In this document: one piece after another, positions 45,027 to 54,742 of the stretch
How the letters are laid out: each line of letters begins with the position of its first letter
Position numbering within the stretch: the stretch's first letter is position 1
NCBI GenBank assembly: GCA_964244115.1
Contig: CAXTHM010000001.1
Location: 1-64,000, forward strand
Reading direction: 5' to 3'
Length of the DNA stretch: 64,000 bases
DNA from: CADCWK01 sp964244115
GTDB lineage: Bacteria > Chloroflexota > Chloroflexia > Thermomicrobiales > UBA6265
Translations under genes and position numbers: made by a program
Notes under the pieces: generated by a model
What the model was told of the DNA's origin: nothing
Database searches by the model: none
Seen by the model: the letters and a program-made list of their open reading frames with translations, nothing else

Positions 45027-46112
45027 ATGGGCTGGCTGGATGCGACGGGGCGGGAACGCGCGGTGAAGACAGTCTGGCGACCCCTCCTCGGCCTGGCGAT
45101 CAGCGTGATCTTCCTGGTGATCGCGTTCCGGGGGCAGGACTTCGGGCAGATCCGGGACGCGCTCCGGGCAGTCAACTACTGGTACCTGGCGCCCGCGCTC
45201 GTCCTCTACTTCGCGGGGGTGATGGTCCGGGCGGTCCGCTGGAGCATCCTGCTCCGGCCGGCCGCCGCGGTCTCGCCCCGGCAGGCCTTCCCGATCATCG
45301 TGATCGGCTACACCGCCAACAATGTCCTGCCCCTGCGGACCGGTGAGCTCGTCCGCTCATTCGTGCTCGGGCAGCGGTACGGTGTCCGCAAGACGACGGC
45401 ACTGGCGACGATCGCGATCGAGCGCCTGTTCGACGGCTTCACGATGATCGGGTTCATCCTGATCGCGACGGTGTTCGTCTCCTTCACCGCCGAACTCCAG
45501 CACGTCGCCCTGATCGCCTTCGTCATCTTCGCCGTCATCCTGATCGGCCTGTTCGTCCTCACCCTCGGTGGCTCGTTCCGCGACCGCCTGCTCCAGCTCG
45601 TGCTCGGCCCGATGCCCCCGGCGCTGGCCGACCGCGTCGAGCGGATGATGGGATCGTTCCTGTCCGGCCTCGGCGTGCTGCGGAGCCGGCGCGACCTGGC
45701 GCTGGTCTCCGGGACGTCGCTGCTGGCGTGGGGGCTGGAAGCGGGGATGTACTGGACGATCGCCCGCGGCTTCGGCGGCGACCTCGCCAGCGTGATGACC
45801 TTCGCCGCCTCGCTGATGACGACCGGCGTCGCCAACCTCGCGACCCTGATCCCGTCGTCGCCGGGCTACGTCGGGCCGTTCGAGACGGCGACCGTCCTCG
45901 TCGTCAACGGCGCCCTCGACATCCCGCGGGCGGTCGCCCTGTCCTACGCGATCGTGGTCCACGCCGCCCTCTGGGGGCCGATCACGGTCCTGGGCGCGAT
46001 CGAGTGGTCGCGGCAGCAACTGTCGCTGGCCCGCCTTCGGCAGACCGCCAAGGACGACGCGGCCAACGAGCCGACGCCCGGTGGTGGCGAGCGCCCGTCC
46101 TCGCTGGCGTAG
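45027..46112 (+). CDS. Flippase-like lysylphosphatidylglycerol synthase TM-domain protein
   Basis: This 361-aa polytopic protein has seven to eight hydrophobic helices and the UPF0104/AglD-type signatures VRAVRWSILLRPA, NNVLPLRTGELVRSFVLG, ERLFDGFTM and IPSSPGYVGPFETA. This is the membrane flippase part of the LPG_synthase_TM family without the soluble aminoacyl-transferase domain. It may move lipids or lipid-linked sugars across the membrane. The start is ATG 45027; GTG 45063 is an alternative that would shorten the N-terminus by 12 residues. Confidence 0.88.
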   Translation: MGWLDATGRERAVKTVWRPLLGLAISVIFLVIAFRGQDFGQIRDALRAVNYWYLAPALVLYFAGVMVRAVRWSILLRPAAAVSPRQAFPIIVIGYTANNVLPLRTGELVRSFVLGQRYGVRKTTALATIAIERLFDGFTMIGFILIATVFVSFTAELQHVALIAFVIFAVILIGLFVLTLGGSFRDRLLQLVLGPMPPALADRVERMMGSFLSGLGVLRSRRDLALVSGTSLLAWGLEAGMYWTIARGFGGDLASVMTFAASLMTTGVANLATLIPSSPGYVGPFETATVLVVNGALDIPRAVALSYAIVVHAALWGPITVLGAIEWSRQQLSLARLRQTAKDDAANEPTPGGGERPSSLA

Positions 46113-46118
46113 CGACGG

Positions 46119-46160
46119 TTCGGTCGCAGGGGCGTGGGCTTGCAAGCCCCTACGACCGAA
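46119..46160. terminator. Bidirectional terminator hairpin between convergent genes
   Basis: TTCGGTCGCAGGGGC (46119-46133) and GCCCCTACGACCGAA (46146-46160) pair with one mismatch around a 12-nt loop. The arms resemble the GCAAGC...GCCCCTAC end of module A. The TAG stop of the minus-strand gene lies inside the hairpin. Confidence 0.65.
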
Positions 46161-47496
46161 CGCCCTCGGCGGTCGCTGATTGTCGGGCAATGGCGAGACC
46201 GAGCGGGGTCGCTCGGGGGTAGGCCTGGGCGCAGAGCCAGGCGACGGCCGCCGTCAGCGTCAGCAGGGCGATCGCGAAGACGCCCCAGATCTCGCCGACC
46301 GCCAGGGCGATGACGAGCGTCACGCCGCCGGCCAGGAGCAGCCCCTGGCTCATCATGACCAACGGGACGGCCCGGCGAAGCGACTGGGCGTCCCACCACC
46401 CCCGGCGCTCCAGATCGGCGGTGATCGCCCGGCTGAACGGCCCGTCCCGGTGAGCGATCGATGCCAGCCCGTGGTGATCGACGATCCCGGCCACGGCGAG
46501 CGACGCCAGGTCGTCCCATGTCGCCCGGTCGATCCCGTCATCGGCCAGATCCCGGTCGAGCAGCCGGATCGACGACGGCAGGTGCCCGGGCTGGCCCTCG
46601 ACGGCGACCGTGAGGGCACCGTGTCGCTCCAGGTGCCGGACGGCGGCGAGCAGGACCGACTGGTCGATCCGGTTGGCGGCGAGGGCCGCCCGCAGCACCG
46701 GGGAGTCCGGGCGTCGCGGGCCGCAACGCCCGGGCTCCTCGGGGACGGCTCGGGGTCGGCCCCGCCAGATCATCGCGATCGCCGCCGCCGCCAGCATGGC
46801 AAGGACGACGCTCAGGATCGGCAACAGGTAGCGGGCGAAGGTCGCCGCGGTCCGCTCCGCCGTGGAGGGCGCTGGCGCGGACGGCAGCCCGAGGAGCAGA
46901 CGTCGTTCCGTCGCCGCGAGGTTGAAGGTGACCGTGTCGGTCAGTTCCCGGGAGGTATCGACGAACGTCGTCAACCCCCGGACGCTGCCGGCGCTGATCC
47001 GCTCGGTCTCCCCGATCGGCAGCCGGCTGTCCTTGAGCTGCTCACCGGGGATCAGGGCGACGTGGTCCGGATCCCCGGCGAGCCGGTCCACGTCGAGCAA
47101 CAGGACCAGGCCGTCGTCGGCGCCGGGTCCGGATTCGACCCCCCACGACCGCATCAGCGCCCGAGCGTCGGCCCGGGTGTCGTCGGCGTCCGGTTTGGAG
47201 GACCGGATGTAGACCACGACCGGGACGCCAGACCGCTCGATCGCGGCGGCACGCAGATCCAGGGAGACGAGGTCCGTACTAGTCAGGAGACCGGTCTGGT
47301 CGTAGATCCGCTGACCGGGGACCTGGGTGCCGAAATCCGGCGTCGACGGCTCCGGGTCGCGGCTGACCAGGATCGTGACGACACCGAGCAGGAGGACCAG
47401 CCCGAGGCCGGCGCCGACGAGGCCGACACGGCGCGGCCGATGCCGACGGGCGGACTGGTTGATCCGAATCGGGAACCAGGGAAGGCGGGGTCGCAT
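46150..47496 (-). CDS. TPM-domain membrane protein
   Basis: This 448-aa protein begins with one transmembrane segment (VGLVGAGLGLVLLLGVVTI). An extracytoplasmic TPM-like domain follows (IYDQTGLLTSTD, VPVVVYIRSS, DDGLVLLLDVD), then a second membrane segment (LLPILSVVLAMLAAAAIAMI). A cytoplasmic helical domain precedes two C-terminal transmembrane helices. TPM proteins include thylakoid repair phosphatases and uncharacterised bacterial surface proteins; the Asp-rich loops suggest metal binding. Arrangement resembles DUF2207-type membrane proteins. The function is unknown. Confidence 0.72.
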   Translation of the reverse strand: MRPRLPWFPIRINQSARRHRPRRVGLVGAGLGLVLLLGVVTILVSRDPEPSTPDFGTQVPGQRIYDQTGLLTSTDLVSLDLRAAAIERSGVPVVVYIRSSKPDADDTRADARALMRSWGVESGPGADDGLVLLLDVDRLAGDPDHVALIPGEQLKDSRLPIGETERISAGSVRGLTTFVDTSRELTDTVTFNLAATERRLLLGLPSAPAPSTAERTAATFARYLLPILSVVLAMLAAAAIAMIWRGRPRAVPEEPGRCGPRRPDSPVLRAALAANRIDQSVLLAAVRHLERHGALTVAVEGQPGHLPSSIRLLDRDLADDGIDRATWDDLASLAVAGIVDHHGLASIAHRDGPFSRAITADLERRGWWDAQSLRRAVPLVMMSQGLLLAGGVTLVIALAVGEIWGVFAIALLTLTAAVAWLCAQAYPRATPLGLAIARQSATAEGVRS

Positions 47497-47526
47497 CGGA
47501 TCGCCTCCGGACGCATGCCGTGTCGC

Positions 47527-47856
47527 TTAGACGACGGTGGCGTGCTCACCGACCCAGTCGATCAGGCACCCCGCCAGGGATTCCTGGGTCGCCAGATCGG
47601 CCGTGATCATGGCCGCCATCAGGACGCCGGACGCCTCGCGAGGGGAATCGTACGTCCCCTCCCGCCGCCCCTCGTAGACGCCGAGGCGAGCGTTGAACGC
47701 GAACTCGGCGATCGCCCAGCCGTAAGCGGTGCGATCCATGAGCAGCAGCCGGCTCCCCGACTGCCAGATGAACGGGACGTACCGGAGTTCGTGGCTGACC
47801 GTGTCGTCGATGAGACCCGGACCGGGTCGACACTCATCCTGCGAGGGGGGATACAC
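47527..47856 (-). CDS. Hypothetical protein
   Basis: This 109-aa protein is not recognised. It contains LRYVPFIWQSGSRLLLMDRT, GWAIAEFAFNARLGVYEGRR and a helical end, LMAAMITADLATQESLAGCL, with consistent GC3-rich codon use. GTG 47856 is favoured because AGGAG lies about 5 nt upstream. No signal or membrane segment is clear. It lies 30 bp upstream of the TPM gene on the same strand and may be co-transcribed with it. Confidence 0.55.
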   Translation of the reverse strand: MYPPSQDECRPGPGLIDDTVSHELRYVPFIWQSGSRLLLMDRTAYGWAIAEFAFNARLGVYEGRREGTYDSPREASGVLMAAMITADLATQESLAGCLIDWVGEHATVV

Positions 47857-48068
47857 CGGGGCTCCTGCGGGATTACCGCCAGCGGCGGCGGGAACAACAC
47901 GACGGACTAGCAACCGGACGCGGACCCGTCAGCTCGCCCGGATCGAGACCGACAGCTCGAAGGGGGTCGTTCCGACAGGAAAAGACTAACAGGGCGGGGC
48001 CATCGACCGCAAAGCATCCGGCAATACCGGCGGGATCCGCTACGGCGCCTCGGCGCGGCGCGGGGGCG

Positions 48069-48722
48069 CTAGAAGGTCTCCTCGACCGTGACGGTCGCTT
48101 CCTGGACGACCTGCCCGTCGACGGTGATCACGACACCGTACTCGCCGTCGGGCCAGTCGGCCTCGCTCCTTGGCTCCGGGGTCGCCGGGTTCTCGGCCCG
48201 CTCCAGCCGGAAGGCGACCCAGATGCCGGCGGACGCGGTCGAGGCCGTTACCGAGGCGGACAGGGTGTCGAGGGGGACGCCGTTGTAGGACCAGGCAGCC
48301 CCGATCACCGTGCCGGCAGCGATGCTCGTCAGCGGCAGGGCGGCGTAGATCTCCGGGGCGTCGTCGGGGATGGTCTCCAGCGGCTCGGCCGGCGCCTGCG
48401 TGGCCGGGTCGACCGCGCCCGTCCAGACGACCTCGCCGATCGTCGTGCCGCCGACCGAGACCGGGCCGGCGCCGGGCGTGCCGGCAACGAGCGACGGCCC
48501 GGCCGGGCTGGCGATCTCGGTCGGGCCGACTGCAACGACCGCCGTCGTGGTCGGCTGGCTGTTGTCGGCGGTGTCGGGCGCGACATCGTCGCCCCTGCCG
48601 CGCTGGACGTTCCAGCCCACGATGATGAGCACGAGGACGAGGACGCCGAGGCCGGCCGCCCACCAGATGGGTTGCACGCTGGTCGATCTTCGGGATGGCG
48701 GGCGACGGATGGGTCTGTTCAC
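48069..48722 (-). CDS. Single-pass membrane-anchored extracytoplasmic protein
   Basis: This 217-aa protein has a basic N-terminus (RPIRRPPSRRSTS) and one transmembrane helix (WWAAGLGVLVLVLIIVGW). A Thr/Pro/Gly-rich linker leads to a beta-rich domain (VVWTGAVDPATQ, GTVIGAAWSYNGVPLD, GEYGVVITVDGQVVQEATVT). The last part resembles immunoglobulin-like or carbohydrate-binding-like sandwiches that appear after a linker. It lies 86 bp downstream of kdpA on the same strand but is not KdpB or KdpC. Start GTG 48722 is tentative. The function is unknown. Confidence 0.55.
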   Translation of the reverse strand: MNRPIRRPPSRRSTSVQPIWWAAGLGVLVLVLIIVGWNVQRGRGDDVAPDTADNSQPTTTAVVAVGPTEIASPAGPSLVAGTPGAGPVSVGGTTIGEVVWTGAVDPATQAPAEPLETIPDDAPEIYAALPLTSIAAGTVIGAAWSYNGVPLDTLSASVTASTASAGIWVAFRLERAENPATPEPRSEADWPDGEYGVVITVDGQVVQEATVTVEETF

Positions 48723-48808
48723 GATCGCAGAGTGTACCCGACGGACCCCTCCTCCAGCCCCGCCCCATCTGCGGATGACGCAGGGAGCCGACTCGCGAAG
48801 GGCCCGAC

Positions 48809-50536
48809 TCAACCAGAGAGATGCTCGAACACCGGCCCGAGCACCAGCAGCGGAGCGAAGCTCAGCGCCCCGACCAGCAGGGCGGTCGCGATGACGATGC
48901 CGGCGAACAGCGGCGTGTCGACGGGCAGGCTGCCGGGGGCGGGGTCGCGCCGGGCCTGGGCCGCCAGGCTGCCGGCCAGCGCGAGGGCGATCACGCCGAG
49001 GCCGAACCGCCCGGCCAGCATCGCGATCGCCAGCGCCGTGTTGTAGAAGGGCGTATTGGCACTGAGACCGGCGAAGTTCTGGCCGTTGTTGGTGAAGGCA
49101 CTGGCGAAGGCGTAGCCGATCTCGCTGAGCCCGTGCGCCCCGCTGTTGGTCGTCAGACCGGCCAGCCCGTCGTCCGTCACGACCGCGACCGCGGTCGGGA
49201 CGAGGATCGCGATCGCGGCGACCAGGCTGTAGAGCGCGATGGCGCGCAACTCCCGCGGGCCGAGGCGCTTGCCGAGGTACTCCGGCGTCCGGCCGATCAT
49301 CAGCCCGGTCAGGAAGATCGCCAGCAGCGCGACCATGAGGAAACTGTACATCCCGGTCCCGAGCCCGCCGTAGATGATCTCCCCGAGCAGCATGTCGACG
49401 AACGGGACCAGCCCGCCAAGCGCCGTGTACGAGTCGTGCATCGAGTTGTAGGAGCCCGTCGCGGTGTTCGAGGTGACCACCGCGGTCAGGATCGAACCCG
49501 GCACGCCGAACCGGATCTCCTTGCCCTCCATGTTGCCGCTGGCGGCATCGGCGCCCGCGACGTCATCGGCGAGGACGATGCCCGTCGCCGCCAGCGCCGG
49601 GGATGTCTGGCGCTCGAACGTGTCCCCGAGCGCCAGCCCGGCGACGAACAGGACGGTCATCGTCCCGTAGATCATCCAGCCGAGCCGGGCCCGCCCCGTC
49701 ATCAGGGCGAAGGTCCGGGTCAGCGCGGCCGGGATGACGACGATCACGAGCATCCCGATGAGATTGGTGAGCGCGGTCGGGTTCGCGAACGGGTGGGCGC
49801 CGTTGGCGTTGAAGTACCCGCCGCCATTGGTGCCGAGATTCTTGATCAGCTCCAGCGTCGCGACCGGCCCCGTCGGGACGGTCACGGTCTGACCGGCGAG
49901 CGTCGTGAACTCGCGGCTGGCATCCAGCGTCGCCGGGACACCCTGCCAGACGAGGACGAGCGCCCCGACCAGCGCGACCGGCAAGAGTACCCAGAGCACC
50001 GCGCGGGTCAGGTCGACCCAGAAGTTGCCCAGATCGTCGGTGCCGTGCCGGGCGAACCCGCGCAGGAAAGCAATCCCGATCGCGAGGCCCGCCGCCCCGG
50101 CGAGGAAGCCCTGAGCGGTAAGCCCGGCCGACTGCGACAGGACGCTCATCGTCGTCTCGCCGGCGTAGCTCTGCCAGGTCGTGGTCGTCGCGAAGCTGAT
50201 CGCGGTGTTCGCGGAGAGGTCGTTGGTCAGCGGCGTCGCCGGGGTGCCGGTCTCCGAGCCCGGCAGGGAGGACTGGAGCCGGAGCAGAGCGTAGAGCAGC
50301 AGGACTCCGAGCGCCGAGAACTGGACGAAGGAGGCCGCATACCGCTTCCACGACATCCCCTCGGCGGCGTCCACCCCGCAGATCCGGTAGATCAGCCGCT
50401 CGACCGGCACCAGGACCAGGTCCAGGCGGGTCCGCCGGCCGGTGAAGACGTGCCAGAGGTAGCGGCCGACCGGTCGGACGAGGACCGTCACGATGACGAT
50501 GAAGACGAGGTACGTGATCAGGGCCGGAATGGTCAT
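48809..50536 (-). CDS. kdpA: Potassium-transporting ATPase potassium-binding subunit KdpA
   Basis: This 575-aa protein has the usual KdpA length and about ten transmembrane segments. All four pore-loop signatures are present: TTTTWQSYAGETTM, NLGTNGGGYFNANGAHPF, TATGSYNSMHDSYTALGG and SAFTNNGQNFAGL. KdpA forms the selective K+ channel of the KdpFABC pump and needs the KdpB ATPase and KdpC. Neither is visible downstream (next gene 48069-48722) or upstream (an XRE regulator), so this copy is an orphan within the window. It has no frameshift. Either kdpBC lies elsewhere or the gene has another role. Confidence 0.93.
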   Translation of the reverse strand: MTIPALITYLVFIVIVTVLVRPVGRYLWHVFTGRRTRLDLVLVPVERLIYRICGVDAAEGMSWKRYAASFVQFSALGVLLLYALLRLQSSLPGSETGTPATPLTNDLSANTAISFATTTTWQSYAGETTMSVLSQSAGLTAQGFLAGAAGLAIGIAFLRGFARHGTDDLGNFWVDLTRAVLWVLLPVALVGALVLVWQGVPATLDASREFTTLAGQTVTVPTGPVATLELIKNLGTNGGGYFNANGAHPFANPTALTNLIGMLVIVVIPAALTRTFALMTGRARLGWMIYGTMTVLFVAGLALGDTFERQTSPALAATGIVLADDVAGADAASGNMEGKEIRFGVPGSILTAVVTSNTATGSYNSMHDSYTALGGLVPFVDMLLGEIIYGGLGTGMYSFLMVALLAIFLTGLMIGRTPEYLGKRLGPRELRAIALYSLVAAIAILVPTAVAVVTDDGLAGLTTNSGAHGLSEIGYAFASAFTNNGQNFAGLSANTPFYNTALAIAMLAGRFGLGVIALALAGSLAAQARRDPAPGSLPVDTPLFAGIVIATALLVGALSFAPLLVLGPVFEHLSG

Positions 50537-50814
50537 TCTCCCGAGGGTGCGAGGGACCCTGCGCCAGAGCGGGTCTCCGGCGCGATCGAGTCGACATCGT
50601 CGCGGGGAGGGTAGGGCGGGCGGTGTGTGGGCAGCATTAGAGACCGGAGGATCGGTGTTGGAATAGCGTTAGAAGGCGGCGACGGCTGTTCCTGCCCACA
50701 CCCTGGTCGGTGGTGGGGCGTCTCTGTAACCACGATCGTCCACCGCCACAACCCTTGCCTGCCAACCCGGCCCCCCAATGCGAACGGTCCCACCGCGCAG
50801 CGCCTTCCCCGCCG

Positions 50815-51615
50815 CTACGACCCAGGGACCGGGGAGACCACCATCAGGGCGACGAGGCCGCCAGCGCCGTGGACGGCTCGCTGCGACATGTCGTAGTGCC
50901 CGACCGACCCGTCGCGCATCGTGGCCGGTGTGGGGGCATGGACGACGGGAATCAGCCCGGAGACCCCGCCGGCCTCGCGGACCTGCGCCTCGGCCGCCCG
51001 CCAGGACTCGACGAAGCCGGGGTAGTGGCCGAACCGCTCGGGGACGGTGCGGAACCACGCCTCATGGCGACGCACCTGGTTGTCGAGCAGGAACCGCAGG
51101 ACCTGGAACCGTCGGGCGGTCTCGGGCTCGACCAGCCGCCCGGCCATGCCGAGGGCCGGGTCCCAGACCAGATCGAAGATCGAGAGGTCCATCCCCCGCC
51201 AGGCCGCTCCGATCCCGGCCGGCTGCCCGAACTCGGCGGCGAGGGCCGGGTTAACAGCGAGCAGCCGACCCCGGAAGTCGAACAGGAACGCCGGCTCTCG
51301 CAGGGCGCTGAGCTCGGGCCGGAGGGCGACGAGCAGACGATCCTCCTCGCCGACGGTGAGCGGCTCGGTGTCGGGGAGGTGGCCGGCCAGCCCGAGCAGC
51401 GTCATCCGGTCGGCGTAGCCGAGCTCGAGCACCTGGGCGAGGAGATTGACCGTGTCCGGGTCCGGCTGAGGGGCGTCCGGGCCGCCGCGCTCGTAGCGGT
51501 AGACGGGCGCGGTCCTGGCCCAGCCCATCGCCACAGCGAGATCGATCGCCCGCAGACCGCGCCGATCGCGAGCGGCCCGGACCATCACACCGAATGCGTC
51601 GAGATCGAGCGCCAC
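50815..51615 (-). CDS. XRE-family regulator with MmyB-like ligand-binding domain
   Basis: This 266-aa protein has an N-terminal helix-turn-helix (about 5-70; AARDRRGLRAIDLAVAMGW). It is followed by the PAS-like MmyB/MLTR ligand-binding domain (PAFLFDFRGRLLAVNPALAA, FVESWRAAEAQVREAGG). This domain pair is frequent in actinobacterial and Chloroflexota regulators that sense small hydrophobic ligands. It lies 278 bp upstream of kdpA on the same strand, so it could control kdpA or itself. No operator was identified. Confidence 0.85.
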   Translation of the reverse strand: MALDLDAFGVMVRAARDRRGLRAIDLAVAMGWARTAPVYRYERGGPDAPQPDPDTVNLLAQVLELGYADRMTLLGLAGHLPDTEPLTVGEEDRLLVALRPELSALREPAFLFDFRGRLLAVNPALAAEFGQPAGIGAAWRGMDLSIFDLVWDPALGMAGRLVEPETARRFQVLRFLLDNQVRRHEAWFRTVPERFGHYPGFVESWRAAEAQVREAGGVSGLIPVVHAPTPATMRDGSVGHYDMSQRAVHGAGGLVALMVVSPVPGS

Positions 51616-52140
51616 GGGACCTCCGGCGGTCGCAACTCCGGCGTTGCACGGCGGGACAGGACGACGGATCGATCCGGGCTGCCCTTCCCGTCACCGGGTC
51701 GGGTCAGACCGGGCGTCAGGATCAGATCGACCGGGATATTGGTCACATGATGACATATCACCATCGGCGCGATGGCCGTCCACGCTACGATCCTCCCGAC
51801 CGGCCTCGGCATCGTCGGTCTCACGGCCGGCAGCGACACGGCGACGCTGCTCGCCCTGATCTGACGGTGCCACATTGGCTTTGACCGGGTGGTCGGCTTC
51901 GAGATCGAGTTCCCCGACCAGTTCGGCCATACCCATCTCGGCCGGGAGGGTCGGGCGGAGGCCCTCGGCCATGCCGGGGTTGTCGAGGCAGCGTCGGCCA
52001 GACCATGAGCGGGATATGGCTGTCTACCGACGAGTCGGATGGCTGGCGCCGCTGGGACATGACTTGCCTTGTCCGCGCCGACCGGCGCCACGCATGGCCG
52101 ACAGGGGTATACGCATCGAACACCCATGTTGCCAACGCCG
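51616..52140. other. Interval without a supported gene
   Basis: Several open frames exist on both strands, but none has family motifs, a consistent codon bias or a good ribosome-binding site. Some extend only because the following repeat is open in all frames. A 30-codon frame starting MAVHATILPTGLG near 51770 is weak. Confidence 0.5.
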
Positions 52141-52320
52141 TTATCGCCCTGTGGGGCGATGGTCGCTGCGGCGACCGGACTCGCAAGCTTCGCCCCTACC
52201 ATCGAAACGTCGCCTTCCATGTCAGGAAGGCGAAGCCGACCACCATGAAGCCCCTCTCCGGGCGTGAGCCCCGCAGCGCGAAACGAGCCGGGAGGGGTTC
52301 TCGCTTCGCTGGGGGAGGGG
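52141..52320. repeat. Composite intergenic repeat, modules A and B (copy 2)
   Basis: Module A (TTATCGCCCTGTGGGGCGAT to TCGCAAGCTTCGCCCCTAC) is followed by the spacer containing AGGCGAAGCCGACC and module B (AAGCCCCTCTCCGGGCGTGA, AACGAGCCGGGAGGGG, CTTCGCTGGGGGAGGGG). This is the most complete copy. Confidence 0.85.
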
Positions 52321-52352
52321 ACGTTCTACCAAACGGGCCGGAGAGGGCGGTC

Positions 52353-54668
52353 CTACATGTGCCGGTCGAACCAGCCGACCAGCCGCTCCATGTGCTCGAT
52401 CCGGTGCTTCGGCTTGCCGCCCCGGGTCAGGCCGTGGCTCTCGTCCGGGAAGCGAACGAATTCGACCTCTCGACCGAGCTGCTTCAGCGCCAGGTAGAGC
52501 TGCTCGGCCTGCTCCATCGGGCAGCGGTAGTCCTCCTCGGCGTGGAGGATCAGCAGCGGCGTCGTGATGTCCTTCACGTACGTGATCGGCGACAGCTCCA
52601 TGTAGCGCCGCGTCAGCTCCGGGCTGTCCCAGGGCGCCCCGCCGAGCTCGTGGAACATCGAGATCACCGCGATGTCGTCGGTGCCGTACATCGAGTACAT
52701 GTTCGAGATCGTCCGCTGCGTGACGGCCGCCCGGAACCGGTCGGTGTGGCCGATCACCCAGTTGGTCATGAAGCCGCCGTACGAGCCGCCGGCGACCCCG
52801 AGCCGCCGCGGGTCGAGATCGGCGTGGGCGATGGCGGCGTCGACGACCGCCATCTGCTGCGGGTGGTCGACCTCGCCCCAGGCGCCACGGAGCGCCTCCG
52901 TATAGGCCTGCGCGTAGCCAGTGCTGCCCTGCGGGTTGGCGAAGATCACCGCGTAGCCCCGGCTAGCCAGGACCTGGAACTCGTGGAAGTAGCCCCAGCC
53001 GTACATCGCGTGCGGCCCGCCGTGGATCTCCAGCACCGCCGGAACCTTGACGCCGGGGGCGATAACGGTCCCGGATGGCCGCATCACCCAGCTCTGGATC
53101 GGGACACCGTTGTGCTCGACGGTCAGTTCCTCGGGCAGGCTCAGCGCCAGCTCCCGCAACAGCGCCTCATTGAATCGGGTCAGGACGACCTCATCCTGCC
53201 CGGCCGTGACCAGGTGGATCTCCGGCGGCCTGACCGAGTCGTGGACCGCGATCGCGAGCCGAGTCCCGTCGGGGGCGGTCGGATCGATCGCGAAGGTGCC
53301 GACCTGACGCCGGCCGGCCGTCACCGGCGAGACGACGCCGGGGCCGGACACCGGAACGCTGACCCGCTGGACATGGGCCTCGCCGTCGCGCCCGACGATG
53401 ACCAGGATCGACTGGCCGTCCGGCGCCCAGATCGGTGCCCGCCCGGCGAAGGCGGCGGTGTCGCCGATCGCACCGTTGGCGATCGAACGGTCGTAGCCCG
53501 TCGTCAGCGCCCGGGGCGTCCCACCGCCGGCGGACACCACCCAGAGGTCGTCGTCCGGCGCCTCCAGGGCCATGTCGTCGGTCCCGGTGTAGGCCAGCCA
53601 GCGGCCGTCGGGAGAGAACGACGGCCGGCCGTACTGCCCGGCGCCGTCCGTGATCCGCTTCGGCGGGGAGCCCGGCACGACCGTCCAGATGTCGCTGGTC
53701 CGCTCCAGTTCCCAGCCGGGGTTCCGGTTGGCGGCGAAGGCGATCTCCCGGCCACTCGGGGACCAGGCCGGCGCGTGATGGTCGAACGACCCGTCGGTGA
53801 TCTGCTCCGGCGCCCGGTCCCCGTCGATCCCGACGACGAACAGATGGTCGCGCTGGCCGCCGAGGAAGCCCTTGCCGTCGAACTTGTAGCGGATGTCGCG
53901 GATCAGCTTCGCGTCGCTGTCCGGGTTGTCGTCCTCCGGGGTGACGGCGCTGACGAAGACGACCCGGCGGCCGTCCGGTGACCAGACCGGCGACCCGGCG
54001 CCGTTCTCGAGGTCGGTGACGCGGCGCGCCTCACCGGAGGTGGCCGGGATCACCCAGAGGTTGCCGGCTTTGGTCTCGCGGTTCGAGACGAACAGGAGCT
54101 GGCGGCCGTCCGGCGACCAGACGGGCGAGGAGTCTCGCTTGGTGCCGGCCGTCAATTGCCGCGGCTCGACAGCAGCGGGATCGGTCGGGACCAGCCAGAT
54201 CGCGGCGGTGTAGCCGTCGGCGTCGAGGTCGGCGCTCGTCACGCTGACGGCGACGTGGCGGCCGTCCGGGCTCATCGCCGGCTCGCCGACGACGCGGATC
54301 CTGGCCAGATCCTCCGGCGTCACGGTCCGGCCGCCACTCGCCCGCGCCTCGACCGGTGGGACGGACGGCGGCGTGACGGGCTCGGCGGGTAGTTCCACCG
54401 GGTGAGCCGCGCCACCCGCCTCGTGCGCGGCGTCGGCGAACACGATGGGCATCGGGTCGCCGATGAGCTGATCGTGCTCCCCGGTCTCGCCGTCGGGCTC
54501 CGGGAGGGCGGGCTCATCGGTCGCCGCCTGCGAGGCGGCCTCGTCCTCGACCAGCGTCTCAGGCGCGGGCGACTGGACGGGCTGCTGCTCAGCACGCCTG
54601 CCGCCCTTGTCCCCCTTCCTGCCCTTGCCGTCCTTCTTGCCGCCGCCCTTGCCCTTGTCCTTGCTCAT
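52353..54668 (-). CDS. S9-family (prolyl oligopeptidase) serine peptidase
   Basis: This 771-aa protein ends in an alpha/beta-hydrolase peptidase domain with the nucleophile elbow GGSYGG (Ser629), Asp713 (HAEEDYRC) and His745 (PDESHGL). A seven-bladed beta-propeller precedes it, with repeated SPDGR(R/Q)-type blades between about 130 and 500. The first 30 residues are extremely Lys/Gly-rich (MSKDKGKGGGKKDGKGRKGD), followed by an acidic Pro/Glu linker up to about 110; no signal peptide. S9 enzymes cleave short peptides, often acylaminoacyl- or Pro-peptides. The N-terminal extension is unusual and may bind nucleic acid or act as a solubility tail. Confidence 0.9.
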   Translation of the reverse strand: MSKDKGKGGGKKDGKGRKGDKGGRRAEQQPVQSPAPETLVEDEAASQAATDEPALPEPDGETGEHDQLIGDPMPIVFADAAHEAGGAAHPVELPAEPVTPPSVPPVEARASGGRTVTPEDLARIRVVGEPAMSPDGRHVAVSVTSADLDADGYTAAIWLVPTDPAAVEPRQLTAGTKRDSSPVWSPDGRQLLFVSNRETKAGNLWVIPATSGEARRVTDLENGAGSPVWSPDGRRVVFVSAVTPEDDNPDSDAKLIRDIRYKFDGKGFLGGQRDHLFVVGIDGDRAPEQITDGSFDHHAPAWSPSGREIAFAANRNPGWELERTSDIWTVVPGSPPKRITDGAGQYGRPSFSPDGRWLAYTGTDDMALEAPDDDLWVVSAGGGTPRALTTGYDRSIANGAIGDTAAFAGRAPIWAPDGQSILVIVGRDGEAHVQRVSVPVSGPGVVSPVTAGRRQVGTFAIDPTAPDGTRLAIAVHDSVRPPEIHLVTAGQDEVVLTRFNEALLRELALSLPEELTVEHNGVPIQSWVMRPSGTVIAPGVKVPAVLEIHGGPHAMYGWGYFHEFQVLASRGYAVIFANPQGSTGYAQAYTEALRGAWGEVDHPQQMAVVDAAIAHADLDPRRLGVAGGSYGGFMTNWVIGHTDRFRAAVTQRTISNMYSMYGTDDIAVISMFHELGGAPWDSPELTRRYMELSPITYVKDITTPLLILHAEEDYRCPMEQAEQLYLALKQLGREVEFVRFPDESHGLTRGGKPKHRIEHMERLVGWFDRHM

Positions 54669-54742
54669 GCCTTCTCCCGGTCCCGCGTCGTCTCACTGCC
54701 CTCACCTACCGCACACAGTGAACCGTGACCGCCCGGGCTTGT

